Below, piece by piece: positions 19,378-27,662 of a DNA stretch of 64,000 nucleotides (positions are counted from its first letter, which is position 1; every line of letters begins with the position of its first letter). Source of the DNA: Limnobacter humi (GTDB lineage Bacteria > Pseudomonadota > Gammaproteobacteria > Burkholderiales > Burkholderiaceae_B); NCBI RefSeq assembly GCF_024518835.1, contig NZ_JANIGO010000005.1, positions 62,001 to 126,000 on the forward strand, given 5' to 3'. The translations under genes were made by a program, and so were the position numbers. The notes under the pieces were generated by a model. The model searched no databases. It was given only the letters and a program-made list of their open reading frames with translations, and was not told where the DNA came from.

Positions 19378-20286
19378 TCAAACACTTTGAATTGTAATGG
19401 AAATGGGGGTGTTCCGCCGCAATTCAAGGCTGGCCAGAACGCCCCGGGGGTTGCCAGACAGGTCGGTAAACCCCGCCACGCTGACAAAAGGACCTTGCTG
19501 AAACAGTTGGACCACCGCGCCTTGCTGCCGGTAGCCATGTTCGACGATGACCGCGCCGCCTGCTGTCAAAAACGCGGGGCTCTCCTGGGCAATGGCCCGG
19601 TAAAAGCGAAGCCCGTCGCCATGGTCCGTGAGCGCGTCCGGTGGTTCATGGCGCAAATCACCCTGGTCCAGGTGGGGGTCGCCGGCTTCAATGTAGGGCG
19701 GGTTGCTGATGATGAGATCGAAGCGGGCATCGGGCTGGTGCGTTCGAACGGCATCCAGCAGGTCACCTTGAATGAACTGCACCGCAGGGGCTTGCAATCG
19801 CAGGGCATTGTCTTGGGCAACGGCCAGGGCCTCAACGGAAATGTCGCAGGCCAGTACGTCAATCCCGGTGCATTCCAGTGCCAGGGTGAGCGCAATCGCG
19901 CCACTGCCTGTGCCAATGTCCAGCACACGCAGGGTGCGATTGGGCTGTTGCGCCTGGCGTTGTTTAATCCAGGCAATCGCTTGGGTGACCACGTCTTCTG
20001 TGTCGGGGCGGGGAATGAGAACGGCCGGTGTGACCTTGAAAGGTCGAGCGTAGAATTCCTTTTCACCCAGCATGTAGGCGATGGGCTCACCAGCGTAGCG
20101 ACGCTGAACCAGGCTCATGAAGTGAGCCTGATATTCCGGCTGAAGAACATCGCCACCTCGGCTGATGATCTGGGTGTTGGTAAGTCCGCACACGGTTTGC
20201 ATCAGCAGACGCAGTTCCAGCATGGGCATGGCGGTTTCACGCCGTGCATGCTGCAGTGCCTCGTTGATGGTGCAGGGTGGGTTCAA
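19378..20286 (-). CDS. prmC: Peptide chain release factor N5-glutamine methyltransferase
   Basis: Methylates the GGQ glutamine of release factors. The SAM motif is LRVLDIGTGSGAIALTL and the catalytic IISNPPYIEAGDPHL is the classic NPPY signature. I chose the TTG at 20286, with RBS AAGGA 8 nt upstream: it gives 302 residues and the N-terminus INEALQHARRETAMPMLELRLLM aligns with E. coli PrmC. A start at 20331 would extend 41 nt into prfA. It sits 4 nt after prfA, its substrate gene. Confidence 0.92.
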   Translation of the reverse strand: MNPPCTINEALQHARRETAMPMLELRLLMQTVCGLTNTQIISRGGDVLQPEYQAHFMSLVQRRYAGEPIAYMLGEKEFYARPFKVTPAVLIPRPDTEDVVTQAIAWIKQRQAQQPNRTLRVLDIGTGSGAIALTLALECTGIDVLACDISVEALAVAQDNALRLQAPAVQFIQGDLLDAVRTHQPDARFDLIISNPPYIEAGDPHLDQGDLRHEPPDALTDHGDGLRFYRAIAQESPAFLTAGGAVIVEHGYRQQGAVVQLFQQGPFVSVAGFTDLSGNPRGVLASLELRRNTPISITIQSV

Positions 20287-20290
20287 GCCT

Positions 20291-21373
20291 TTATTCCTTG
20301 GCTGTGATTTCGGCCAGCAGTTCCGCCTCATGGAAGGCTGTCAAGCTGGCCATGAGTTCGCTCAGGTCGCCATCCATGATTTGGTCCAGTTTGTACAGGG
20401 TCAGGTTGATGCGGTGGTCCGTTAAGCGACCCTGTGGAAAGTTGTAAGTGCGGATGCGCTCTGACCGATCACCCGAGCCCACCAGGCTTTTTCGTTGTGA
20501 AGCTTCGGCTGCTTGCCGCTCCCGGTCCACTTTGTCTTGCAGGCGAGCCGATAATACTTTCATGGCTTTGTCTTTGTTGCGATGCTGGCTGCGCTCATCC
20601 TGGCATTCCACCACCAGGCCAGTTGGCAAGTGGGTAATGCGCACTGCGGAGTCGGTTTTGTTGATGTGTTGACCGCCTGCACCACTGGCGCGAAAGGTGT
20701 CGATGCGCAAGTCTGCGGTATTGATTTCAATTGCCTCTGCTTCGTCAGGCTCGGCCAGCACAGCCACGGTGCATGCGGAGGTGTGGATGCGGCCTTGTGA
20801 CTCGGTGGCGGGCACCCGTTGCACCCGGTGCCCACCCGATTCAAATTTCATGGTTTTGTACACTTGGTTGCCCGCAAAGCGCACCACCACTTCCTTGTAG
20901 CCACCCAGTTCGCTGTCGCTGGCGCTCATCAATTCAATTTGCCAGCCTTGCCGTTCTGCATAGCGGGTGTACATCCGAAACAAGTCACCCGCAAACAGGG
21001 CTGACTCATCCCCGCCAGTGCCTGCCCGAATTTCCAGCAGGATGTTGCGGTGGTCGTTTGGATCTTTGGGCAGCAGCAGGCGCTGAAGGTCGCTTTCCAG
21101 TGCTGTCAATTGTGCTTCGTTGTGCGCAATTTCTTCGCGGGCCATGTCGCGCATGTCTGGGTCGGTCAACCATTGGCGGGCTGTGTCCAAATCGCTTTCA
21201 AGCCGCCGGTATTCGGCATAACGTTCGGTTGCAGGCAATAGTTCAGAGCGCTCCCGAGTGATGGCCTTGAACTGCGCCATGTCGTTGGCAGCGTGTTGGG
21301 ACGACAAAAATTCATCGAGGTCGGCCAGGCGCTGCGTCAGGCGCTCCAGCCGCGACCGCATGCTGTCTTTCAT
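20291..21373 (-). CDS. prfA: Peptide chain release factor 1
   Basis: Class I release factor for UAA and UAG. The 360 residues are standard. The peptidyl-hydrolysis motif is [23 protein letters not shown] (GGQ), preceded by the [22 protein letters not shown] block and followed by [15 protein letters not shown]. The start codon directly abuts the hemA stop. It is followed by prmC, which methylates its GGQ. Confidence 0.97.
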   Translation of the reverse strand: MKDSMRSRLERLTQRLADLDEFLSSQHAANDMAQFKAITRERSELLPATERYAEYRRLESDLDTARQWLTDPDMRDMAREEIAHNEAQLTALESDLQRLLLPKDPNDHRNILLEIRAGTGGDESALFAGDLFRMYTRYAERQGWQIELMSASDSELGGYKEVVVRFAGNQVYKTMKFESGGHRVQRVPATESQGRIHTSACTVAVLAEPDEAEAIEINTADLRIDTFRASGAGGQHINKTDSAVRITHLPTGLVVECQDERSQHRNKDKAMKVLSARLQDKVDRERQAAEASQRKSLVGSGDRSERIRTYNFPQGRLTDHRINLTLYKLDQIMDGDLSELMASLTAFHEAELLAEITAKE

Positions 21374-22651
21374 CTAGGCGTTGGGGTGTTTGATTTGAAA
21401 AAGATCGGGTAGCCATTGCAGCAGTTGCTCACGCTCTGCCGGTGTGGCTTTGTGCAGCGCTTGCATCGGGCCATGCATGAATTTCGCGCTCATGCGGTGG
21501 GCCATCAGCTGCAGCACTTCTTCGGGTGTGGTGCCTTTGGCCAGCAGGCGTTGCGCATGCTCCAGCTCCAGTTGGGCAATGTCATCGGCACGTTGGTGCA
21601 ACTGTTGAATGGCGGGCACCAGCGACCGCTCAGACATCCAGCGCATGAAGCCCTGCACTTGGGTTTCGATAATGGCCTCGGCCTGTTCAACGGCGGCTGC
21701 GCGGTGTTCACGGCCTTCCTGAACAATTTGGCTAAGGTCGTCCACGGTGTACAGGAATACATCATCCAGGCTTGCCACCTGTGCTTCGATGTCGCGGGGC
21801 ACTGCCAGGTCCAGCATGAACATGGGGGCATGCTTGCGGCGTTTGCAGGCCTGTTGCACCATGCCAAGCCCGATCAGCGGCAAGGTGCTGGCTGTACACG
21901 ACACCACGATGTCGGAGTTGGCGAGTTGCTCTGGGATTTGTCCAAGACCAATGACCTGGCCGCCATGGGTTTGGGCCAATTGTTGCGCACGTTCCGCGCT
22001 GCGGTTGGCAATGGTGATGGACTTGGGGTGTTGGGCCGCAAAGTGGGTGGCGCAGAGTTGAATCATCTCGCCCGCGCCGATAAACAGCACATTGCGTTTG
22101 GACAGGTCGCCAAAAATACGTTGGGCCAGCTTTACTGCGGCTGATGCCATGGACACTGAATGGGCGCCAATCTCGGTTTGAGAACGCACCTCTTTGGCGA
22201 CCGAAAATGTTCGTTGAAACAGCTGGTGAAGCATTTGCCCCAGGGTGCCTGCTTCTTCTGCGGTGCGGGCAGCCTGTTTCATTTGACCCAAAATTTGGGC
22301 TTCACCCAGGACCATGGAATCGAGCCCACTGGCCACCCGGAAGGCATGCCGAACCACGTCCGAATGGGGCAGCACGTACAGGTGCGGGCGCAGTTCGTGG
22401 GGGGGGATGTTTTTGCTGGTCGACAGCCAGCTCAGCAAGTCGGCTTCCAGTTGTTGCCCGTCTGCCGCTGCACAGTACACTTCGGTGCGGTTGCAGGTGG
22501 AGAGGATGGCGGCTTCGGGTGCATGCACCCGCTGACGAATGGCTTGCAAGGCTTCGGCCAATTGTTCGGCCGGAAATGCCAAACGCTCCCGCAAAGCCAG
22601 CGGGGCAGATTGGTAATTCAGGCCAACAGCAAAAAGCTCCATGGTGCTCAT
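21374..22651 (-). CDS. hemA: Glutamyl-tRNA reductase
   Basis: First enzyme of C5 tetrapyrrole synthesis, reducing glutamyl-tRNA to glutamate-1-semialdehyde. The start at 22651 ([26 protein letters not shown]) gives 425 residues; an ATG at 22642 is equally possible. The catalytic cysteine is in [11 protein letters not shown], and [30 protein letters not shown] (NADPH domain) and [11 protein letters not shown] are clear. First gene of the hemA-prfA-prmC-grxD-ubiX unit. Confidence 0.96.
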   Translation of the reverse strand: MSTMELFAVGLNYQSAPLALRERLAFPAEQLAEALQAIRQRVHAPEAAILSTCNRTEVYCAAADGQQLEADLLSWLSTSKNIPPHELRPHLYVLPHSDVVRHAFRVASGLDSMVLGEAQILGQMKQAARTAEEAGTLGQMLHQLFQRTFSVAKEVRSQTEIGAHSVSMASAAVKLAQRIFGDLSKRNVLFIGAGEMIQLCATHFAAQHPKSITIANRSAERAQQLAQTHGGQVIGLGQIPEQLANSDIVVSCTASTLPLIGLGMVQQACKRRKHAPMFMLDLAVPRDIEAQVASLDDVFLYTVDDLSQIVQEGREHRAAAVEQAEAIIETQVQGFMRWMSERSLVPAIQQLHQRADDIAQLELEHAQRLLAKGTTPEEVLQLMAHRMSAKFMHGPMQALHKATPAEREQLLQWLPDLFQIKHPNA

Positions 22652-22669
22652 AGCGCGGTACAACAGCCC

Positions 22670-22675
22670 ATTATA
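22670..22675 (-). promoter_or_regulatory. Candidate -10 element of hemA operon
   Basis: On the minus strand a perfect TATAAT lies 18 nt upstream of the hemA ATG at 22651, inside the 46-nt gap after the response-regulator gene. The nearest -35-like TTGACG is 20 nt further up, longer than the usual 17, so the site is tentative. It predicts a very short leader. Confidence 0.35.
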
Positions 22676-22697
22676 GCCCGAGCCTCGCCTAGCACCG

Positions 22698-23441
22698 TCA
22701 AGCGCCTTGTTCCAGTTGCTTGCGGATTGCGTTGAAGTCCTTGGATTTCCCGTCGGCGTCCACTTGTTCCAATTTGTAACCAAAGCCATAGACCGGGGTT
22801 AACCGAAAACCGTCTTCCGGCTTGAGGGATAGCTTGGAGCGAACGCGTGAAATGTGGGTGTCCATGGTTCTGGAGGGCAGGTCGGTGTCGCGACCCCACA
22901 CGGCCTCTTGAATGTGGCTGCGTGAGAGGGGCTTGCCGAGGTTGCGGAACAGCAGCAGCGCCAGGTCAAATTCTTTTTGCGTCATGACCACTCGGTTGGT
23001 GTGGCGCACGATGGTGCTGAATTTTGGGTGAAATTCCAAGCCGGCAATGTCAAACACCTCGGGCGCAGTCAGCTCTGGATAGGCGCGCCGCAGCAAGGCA
23101 TTGACCCGGGCCACCAATTCGCCCCGGCGGATGGGTTTGATCATGTAGTCGTCGGCGCCGGCATTCAAGGCTTCGACAATGTTTTCTTCATCGGTTTTGG
23201 AGGTGATAAACAGCACGGGCACCTTGATGTGCATGGTCTCGCGGATCCATTGCATCACCTTGGGGCCGGAGTTGTCGGGCAGTACCCAGTCCAGCAGCAC
23301 CAGATCGAAGCTGTCCCGATACAGGGCGGTCTGGAAAGTTTTGAAGGTGGCAAAGGTGTAGCACTTGTGATTGACCGACTCCAGGACCCATTTGAGCATT
23401 TCGCTTTGGGTGAGATCGTCTTCAAGGATGGCGATGCGCAT
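22698..23441 (-). CDS. OmpR/PhoB-family response regulator (orphan)
   Basis: A 247-residue two-component regulator. The receiver domain (1-120) has the acidic pair Asp8/Asp9, phospho-acceptor Asp51 in [10 protein letters not shown], Thr80 in [10 protein letters not shown] and Lys102 in MIKPIRRGE. The winged-helix DNA-binding domain (about 130-230) includes [24 protein letters not shown], the family signature [10 protein letters not shown] and [23 protein letters not shown]. No histidine kinase is adjacent, so the cognate sensor and target are unknown. Confidence 0.92.
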   Translation of the reverse strand: MRIAILEDDLTQSEMLKWVLESVNHKCYTFATFKTFQTALYRDSFDLVLLDWVLPDNSGPKVMQWIRETMHIKVPVLFITSKTDEENIVEALNAGADDYMIKPIRRGELVARVNALLRRAYPELTAPEVFDIAGLEFHPKFSTIVRHTNRVVMTQKEFDLALLLFRNLGKPLSRSHIQEAVWGRDTDLPSRTMDTHISRVRSKLSLKPEDGFRLTPVYGFGYKLEQVDADGKSKDFNAIRKQLEQGA

Positions 23442-23556
23442 GCGGGCTCCTGACGGCTGTTTCGCTAAATTGTTAAACCGATTTTATAAAAACTGGTAAT
23501 AGTTTAATCGAAAGAACTGATTGCGAATGACAGCTTATCTTATTTGTTAATTTCTT

Positions 23557-24183
23557 TTAACGAATATCGGATTGCAAGGCGTGAATGGCATGGGCACCGG
23601 CAAACAGGACACCGACGATGCGAAGTGCCTTTTCAAAAATCGCTTGGCGGTTCTCGGGCTGTTCCACATAGTCCACCGCCATGAAGAGCATGTTCTGGGC
23701 AAGCACTTCCAGCACTTCCATCATTTCTTCTTCAGGCAGACCCGGGAGCAGGCGGGAAATGCGTGAGTCGGCGCAGATGTCCTGGCTGATGGTTCTCAAG
23801 GTCTTCTTCAGGCCTAGCCGCATTTTTTCCAGTGCACCAAAGGCTTCAGATGCACCGATCACAATGGGCTTGGGGTTGTCGACCGCCCAGTCAAAGAAAC
23901 GTTTGAGCAGCATGGGCCGGATGTCGAGGTCGGCTTCTTTGGCGGTTGCAAGGCGCACTTCAGTGAAGGCTTGGATGACAGCTTGCTCGACCTCACGGAT
24001 GACGGCCTGCCCAAGGTCAGCGAGGTCTTCAAAATGCCGGTAGAAAGCTGGTGCAGACAAACCCGCTTCCCGCGTGATTTCCCGAATGCCCAAGCTGGAA
24101 AAGCTGCGCTTGTGATAGCTCAGGTTGAGGGCGGCATCGATGAGGCGTTGACGGCCGTGGGTGGAGGCGGAAGGGATGGTCAT
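23557..24183 (-). CDS. TetR/AcrR-family transcriptional regulator (FabR-like)
   Basis: A 208-residue one-component regulator. The N-terminal helix-turn-helix domain (about 10-58) reads RQRLIDAALNLSYHKRSFSSLGIREITREAGLSAPAFYRHFEDLADL, closest in style to FabR-type repressors sensing lipid or acyl-CoA status. The C-terminal ligand domain is poorly conserved. It is divergently placed from the AlkB-type gene, and the shared 192-nt region holds a perfect palindrome over the alkB promoter, so repression of that operon is a reasonable inference. Confidence 0.85.
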   Translation of the reverse strand: MTIPSASTHGRQRLIDAALNLSYHKRSFSSLGIREITREAGLSAPAFYRHFEDLADLGQAVIREVEQAVIQAFTEVRLATAKEADLDIRPMLLKRFFDWAVDNPKPIVIGASEAFGALEKMRLGLKKTLRTISQDICADSRISRLLPGLPEEEMMEVLEVLAQNMLFMAVDYVEQPENRQAIFEKALRIVGVLFAGAHAIHALQSDIR

Positions 24184-24266
24184 GGCGCTTGATTATATCC
24201 AAAAGCCTTCAAATTCGGCCGCTTGCTCGGATTTAGAGCCCCACTTCTGAAGCAAAAGCTGGGGGG

Positions 24267-24296
24267 TTGACGACCATGTTAACACTCGTTAACATG
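24267..24296 (+). promoter_or_regulatory. Sigma-70-type alkB promoter with overlapping palindromic operator
   Basis: TTGACG (24267-24272) and TAACAT (24290-24295) are spaced by exactly 17 nt, a good -35/-10 pair upstream of the alkB ATG at 24376. A perfect inverted repeat, CATGTTAAC (24275-24283) and GTTAACATG (24288-24296) with a 4-nt spacer, covers the spacer and -10. A further GTTAAC half-site lies at 24356-24361. This is where a TetR-family repressor, encoded divergently next door, would block RNA polymerase. Confidence 0.6.
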
Positions 24297-24375
24297 CTTT
24301 CACACTGTCAGCACGCACAGCGCATCCACGGATGCCAACAACATTTAAACCGTGCGTTAACTTGGGAGACCGAAC

Positions 24376-25581
24376 ATGCTGCACTATCTCAAATTCACCA
24401 CCTTTCCCGTGATTGCCTTTGCGGTGATGCACGTGATGTTCCAGGGTGGGCCCTGGATGTACGCCGGTATCGTGGCCTTGGTCATGGTGGTTGCCGTGGG
24501 TGACTTGCTGTTGCCCGAAGATCGCACAGAGCCGCGCTTCAACAATGAGTTCTTTTTGAACTTCATGCTGTGGCTGACCTTGCCCCTGTTGATGTGGGTC
24601 ACGCTGCTGTTTAGCTGGGGCGTGTCCAGTCACGATGTGTTGGGCCTTGATGGGGTGATGAAAGACTGGTTTGGCTATGATCGCCTGGCCATTCAGGCCA
24701 ACACCACCTGGTACCAATGGTTTTTTGGCGCAGTTGCCGGTGCTTTTCTGTTTGGTGCCGGTGGCACCAACGTGGGCCACGAGCTGACCCACCGCACTTA
24801 CAGTCCTCGCGACATGATTCTGGGTCGCTGGATGTTGGCGTTTACTTGCGATGCCTCGTTTGCGATTGAGCATGTGTACGGGCATCACAAAAACCTTGGT
24901 ACACCGGCTGACCCAGCAACAGCCCAGCGTGGTGACAATGTTTACACTTTTGTGATCAAAAGCTGGTTGGGCGGCTACCGCTCGGCCTGGAAACTGGAAA
25001 AGCAGCGGCTGGCCAAGTTTGGTTATTCGGTGTGGGACCCGATTCACAGCCGCATGATGCGTGGCAATTTGATGAGTCTCTCCCTGTTCGTCAGTGCTTA
25101 TGCACTGGGTGGCTGGTGGGCCGTGGCCATGTTCTGGGTGATGTCAGCCGGCGGAAAAACCTTGCTGGAAATCGTGAATTACATGGAGCACTACGGCATT
25201 GTGCGTCGACCTGAAGACAAGGTAGAGCCACGTCACAGCTGGAATACGAATGCGTCGGTATCGACTGCGCTGTTGTATGCCTTGACTCGCCACAGCCATC
25301 ACCATGCCGAGGCTGATCAGGAGTACTGGAACCTGCGCAGCTATCGCCATGCGCCGATGTTGCCCACTGGTTACTTGGGCACCATTTTGCTGACCCTTGT
25401 TCCGCCCCTGTACAAACGGGTCATGACCCCCTTGTTGAACCACTGGGACGAACACTTTGCAACACCCGAGGAAAAGAAATTGGCGATCGAGGCCAGCCTG
25501 AAAAGCGGTATGAAAGGTTTGAAGTCGGCCCAGTTGGGCAAACAACAACAGGCTCAATCCATGAGCCCGGCAACGGTTTAA
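24376..25581 (+). CDS. alkB: AlkB-type membrane diiron alkane 1-monooxygenase
   Basis: Integral-membrane nonheme diiron hydroxylase expected to oxidise terminal methyl groups of alkanes or similar hydrophobic chains. The 401 residues have the eight-histidine ligand set: HELTHR (135-140), EHVYGHH (165-171) and RHSHHH (305-310), plus NYMEHYG (268-274), the HYG motif of AlkB hydroxylases as opposed to desaturases. About six membrane segments are visible. RBS GGGAG. The next gene, 25 nt downstream, supplies ferredoxin and reductase. Substrate range cannot be read from sequence; xylene-type or other hydrocarbon oxidation remains possible. Confidence 0.88.
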   Translation: MLHYLKFTTFPVIAFAVMHVMFQGGPWMYAGIVALVMVVAVGDLLLPEDRTEPRFNNEFFLNFMLWLTLPLLMWVTLLFSWGVSSHDVLGLDGVMKDWFGYDRLAIQANTTWYQWFFGAVAGAFLFGAGGTNVGHELTHRTYSPRDMILGRWMLAFTCDASFAIEHVYGHHKNLGTPADPATAQRGDNVYTFVIKSWLGGYRSAWKLEKQRLAKFGYSVWDPIHSRMMRGNLMSLSLFVSAYALGGWWAVAMFWVMSAGGKTLLEIVNYMEHYGIVRRPEDKVEPRHSWNTNASVSTALLYALTRHSHHHAEADQEYWNLRSYRHAPMLPTGYLGTILLTLVPPLYKRVMTPLLNHWDEHFATPEEKKLAIEASLKSGMKGLKSAQLGKQQQAQSMSPATV

Positions 25582-25606
25582 CCGCTGTTTCAACCGGAGA
25601 CTACCC

Positions 25607-26692
25607 ATGAAACTGCTGGAATGGTTGGGATTGCAACAAGGGGGTGCGGTGAGCGCTGCACCCAAGCGCAAACACCGCGAAACCTTCAAGGTGTCTGTGG
25701 CTGGTGGAGAACAGAGCTTTGAGGTGGAGAAGGGCCGCAAAGTGATTTTGAATGCAGCACTGTCTGCGGGGTTGGGCTTTCCACACAACTGCCGCGTGGG
25801 CAGTTGCACACAGTGCAAATGCACGCTCAAAAGCGGCAAAGTGCGGGAATTGACCGACTCCAGTTATGTGCTCAGTGCCGAGGATTTGAAGGCCGGCATG
25901 ATTTTGGCCTGTCAATCCATTCCAGAAACAGACCTGGAAATCGAGGTGAACCTGACCTCGGGCGGTGACCGTTTGGTGGAAACCCGCGGCACGATTGTGG
26001 GCCAGAAAAACCTGACCCACGACATTGTGGAGTTGCGGGTCGCGTTGGATGATGCCATGCCCATGAAGGCCGGGCAGTACGCCGAGCTTCGCTTGGAGGA
26101 ATTGAGCTTAAGCCGTAACTACAGTTTTGCAGTGGCACCGAAAGGCCAAGAGTTGAATGAATTGGTGTTCCACATTCGCAAAGTGCCGGGAGGCCGGTTT
26201 ACCGAGTGGCTGTTTGAGGCCAACCGCCAGGAAACTCGTTTGAGCGTGAGTGGCCCGTTTGGTGATTTTTACCTGCGTGCCCCTGAAGGTGAAAAACCAG
26301 CCCCGATTGTGTGTGTGGCTGGCGGTAGTGGTATGGCGCCGATTCTGAGTTTGCTGGACCAGGCCAAATGGGCTGGAGAAACGCGCGATGCCTATTACCT
26401 GTTTGGTGCCCGAACACAGCGCGACTTGTACGCAGCCGATGAGATTGCACGCATTCAGCAGGGCTGGCGCGGTTCACTGAACTTTACGCAAGTGCTGTCC
26501 GAAGAGGCGGCCAATTCAGGTTGGGAAGGCCCGCGGGGTTATGTCACCGATGCGTTGAACAAGCTGAACTTGGATTGGCCCCGTGTGCAGGCTTACCTGT
26601 GCGGACCTCCCGCCATGATCGATGCGGCCATCGCCAGGTTCAGCGCCTTGGGCGTGAAACCGGAACATATTCACTACGACAAGTTTGAATGA
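25607..26692 (+). CDS. Ferredoxin/FAD/NAD(P)H oxidoreductase, electron donor to AlkB
   Basis: A 361-residue fused electron-transfer protein like XylA-type reductases. The N-terminal plant-type [2Fe-2S] ferredoxin domain (about 25-115) has cysteines 62, 67, 70 and 102 in NCRVGSCTQCKC and LACQS. The FAD-binding domain follows with LSRNYSFAVAP, then the NAD(P) domain with CVAGGSGMAPILSLLD and YLCGPPAMIDAAI. It lies 25 nt after the alkB gene, so it probably passes electrons directly from NAD(P)H to the hydroxylase in place of the rubredoxin/rubredoxin reductase of classical AlkB systems. Confidence 0.88.
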   Translation: MKLLEWLGLQQGGAVSAAPKRKHRETFKVSVAGGEQSFEVEKGRKVILNAALSAGLGFPHNCRVGSCTQCKCTLKSGKVRELTDSSYVLSAEDLKAGMILACQSIPETDLEIEVNLTSGGDRLVETRGTIVGQKNLTHDIVELRVALDDAMPMKAGQYAELRLEELSLSRNYSFAVAPKGQELNELVFHIRKVPGGRFTEWLFEANRQETRLSVSGPFGDFYLRAPEGEKPAPIVCVAGGSGMAPILSLLDQAKWAGETRDAYYLFGARTQRDLYAADEIARIQQGWRGSLNFTQVLSEEAANSGWEGPRGYVTDALNKLNLDWPRVQAYLCGPPAMIDAAIARFSALGVKPEHIHYDKFE

Positions 26693-26722
26693 AAAAAGCC
26701 ACCGGATTCGGTGGCTTTTTTT
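26692..26722. terminator. Bidirectional Rho-independent terminator
   Basis: GCCACCG and CGGTGGC form a 7-bp stem around a GATT loop, flanked by six A and seven T, so U-runs follow the hairpin on both strands. It ends the alkB/reductase transcript and, from the other side, the convergent glycine-rich gene at 26.7-27.5 kb. Confidence 0.88.
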
Positions 26723-26741
26723 CGTGCATGCAACGTTGGGT

Positions 26742-27515
26742 TTAGACCGGTAGGGGCAAGGGAACTGGTGAGTCAGATGGCGAGGGTAGCGAGCTGAGCG
26801 GCAAGGCGCTGCCCACCATGTCCAATACATCCCCCACAGGGGCCAGGGGAGTGTTGGCCAGCGCGTCGCTCAAGGGCGACAGTGGCGATGTGCTTCCGCC
26901 ATCGGTATTGCCACCGGTGGTATCGCCACCGGTCGTGTCCCCACCCGTCGTATCCCCGCCAGTGGAACCGCCGTTGTTACTGTCACCAGGGGCATTGGTA
27001 TCCGTGCCGTTGTCCACCCGGGTGTCGACTGTGGCTGCTGCGCCGCTGCCACTGTCATTGGATGTGGCCACTGCCGCCACGGCCACGCCGCCACCCAGCA
27101 CAGCCGCCGCGGTGCTGGCACCACCGAAGAGGCCGCCCCCTAGCAGGCCTGCGCCCACCAATCCAGTAAACCCGCCGGAGTCGGCCACAAGAACGGCGCC
27201 ATTGGCGCCATCGCCCATGGCAAACAGCTCTACGCCATCGGACAGCGAGGTGACCTCAATCAACTGCCCACCTTCTGCGCCGCTGGTCACCGACATTTGG
27301 GCAGCCGCGTTGGGTGCCAGGGTGACCAATGAACTGGCCTGACCGTCTGACAGCGCTTTTAGCTCAACATCCACCGGTGCGGCGTCGCGGTTCTGAAGAA
27401 TATCGCCCGCCAGCACAACGTCACCTTGCGCCAATGCAATTTCCTGACCCTGTCGCTGAACCAGCAATTTGTCGGTGGGGCTGGCAATTTTGCCCAGTGC
27501 TTGTGTGTCGCTCAT
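26742..27515 (-). CDS. Glycine-rich repeat protein with retention-module-like N-terminus, unknown
   Basis: A 257-residue protein I cannot name. Residues about 1-90 (DKLLVQRQGQEIALAQGDVV, GDILQNRDAAPVDVEL, ending in LSDGVELFAM) resemble the small beta-rich N-terminal domains of large surface adhesins. A hydrophobic Gly/Ala stretch follows ([15 protein letters not shown], about 117-150), then a low-complexity GGDTT-type repeat and a Pro/Ser/Leu-rich C-terminus. No signal peptide or RTX repeats are seen. It is a short paralogue of the next gene upstream on the same strand: both share the domain order and the LSDGVELF / LSEGVELY and GLVGAGLL motifs. RBS GAGAGAGG. Surface or cell-envelope location is inferred only. 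Confidence 0.7.
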   Translation of the reverse strand: MSDTQALGKIASPTDKLLVQRQGQEIALAQGDVVLAGDILQNRDAAPVDVELKALSDGQASSLVTLAPNAAAQMSVTSGAEGGQLIEVTSLSDGVELFAMGDGANGAVLVADSGGFTGLVGAGLLGGGLFGGASTAAAVLGGGVAVAAVATSNDSGSGAAATVDTRVDNGTDTNAPGDSNNGGSTGGDTTGGDTTGGDTTGGNTDGGSTSPLSPLSDALANTPLAPVGDVLDMVGSALPLSSLPSPSDSPVPLPLPV

Positions 27516-27612
27516 GAATGCCTCTCTCGGGTTCGGTGGGTGGAATTGTTGTAGGTGTTGTCTGTATTTTACTGGGTGCTTTCAAAAATGGATTCAGGGT
27601 GCGCACACCATG

Positions 27613-27639
27613 AAAAAACCCCGCCGCAGCGGGGTTTTT
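27613..27639. terminator. Bidirectional Rho-independent terminator between paired Gly-rich genes
   Basis: AAAAACCCCGC and GCGGGGTTTTT pair around a CGCA loop. It lies 24 nt past the stop of the large minus-strand gene at 27663, so most of its transcription should end before the smaller paralogue. Confidence 0.88.
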
Positions 27640-27662
27640 CAGGCGGCTTGACGTGTGTTTGA

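Noticed and set aside
18802-20307. 501-codon plus-strand frame opposite ubiX-grxD-prmC
   Set aside because: Shadow frame: three recognisable conserved genes lie on the other strand.
20547-20554. GCCGATAA resembling a sigma-28 -10 element
   Set aside because: Lies inside prfA, on the opposite strand, without a TAAA -35 at the right distance and with no flagellar gene downstream.
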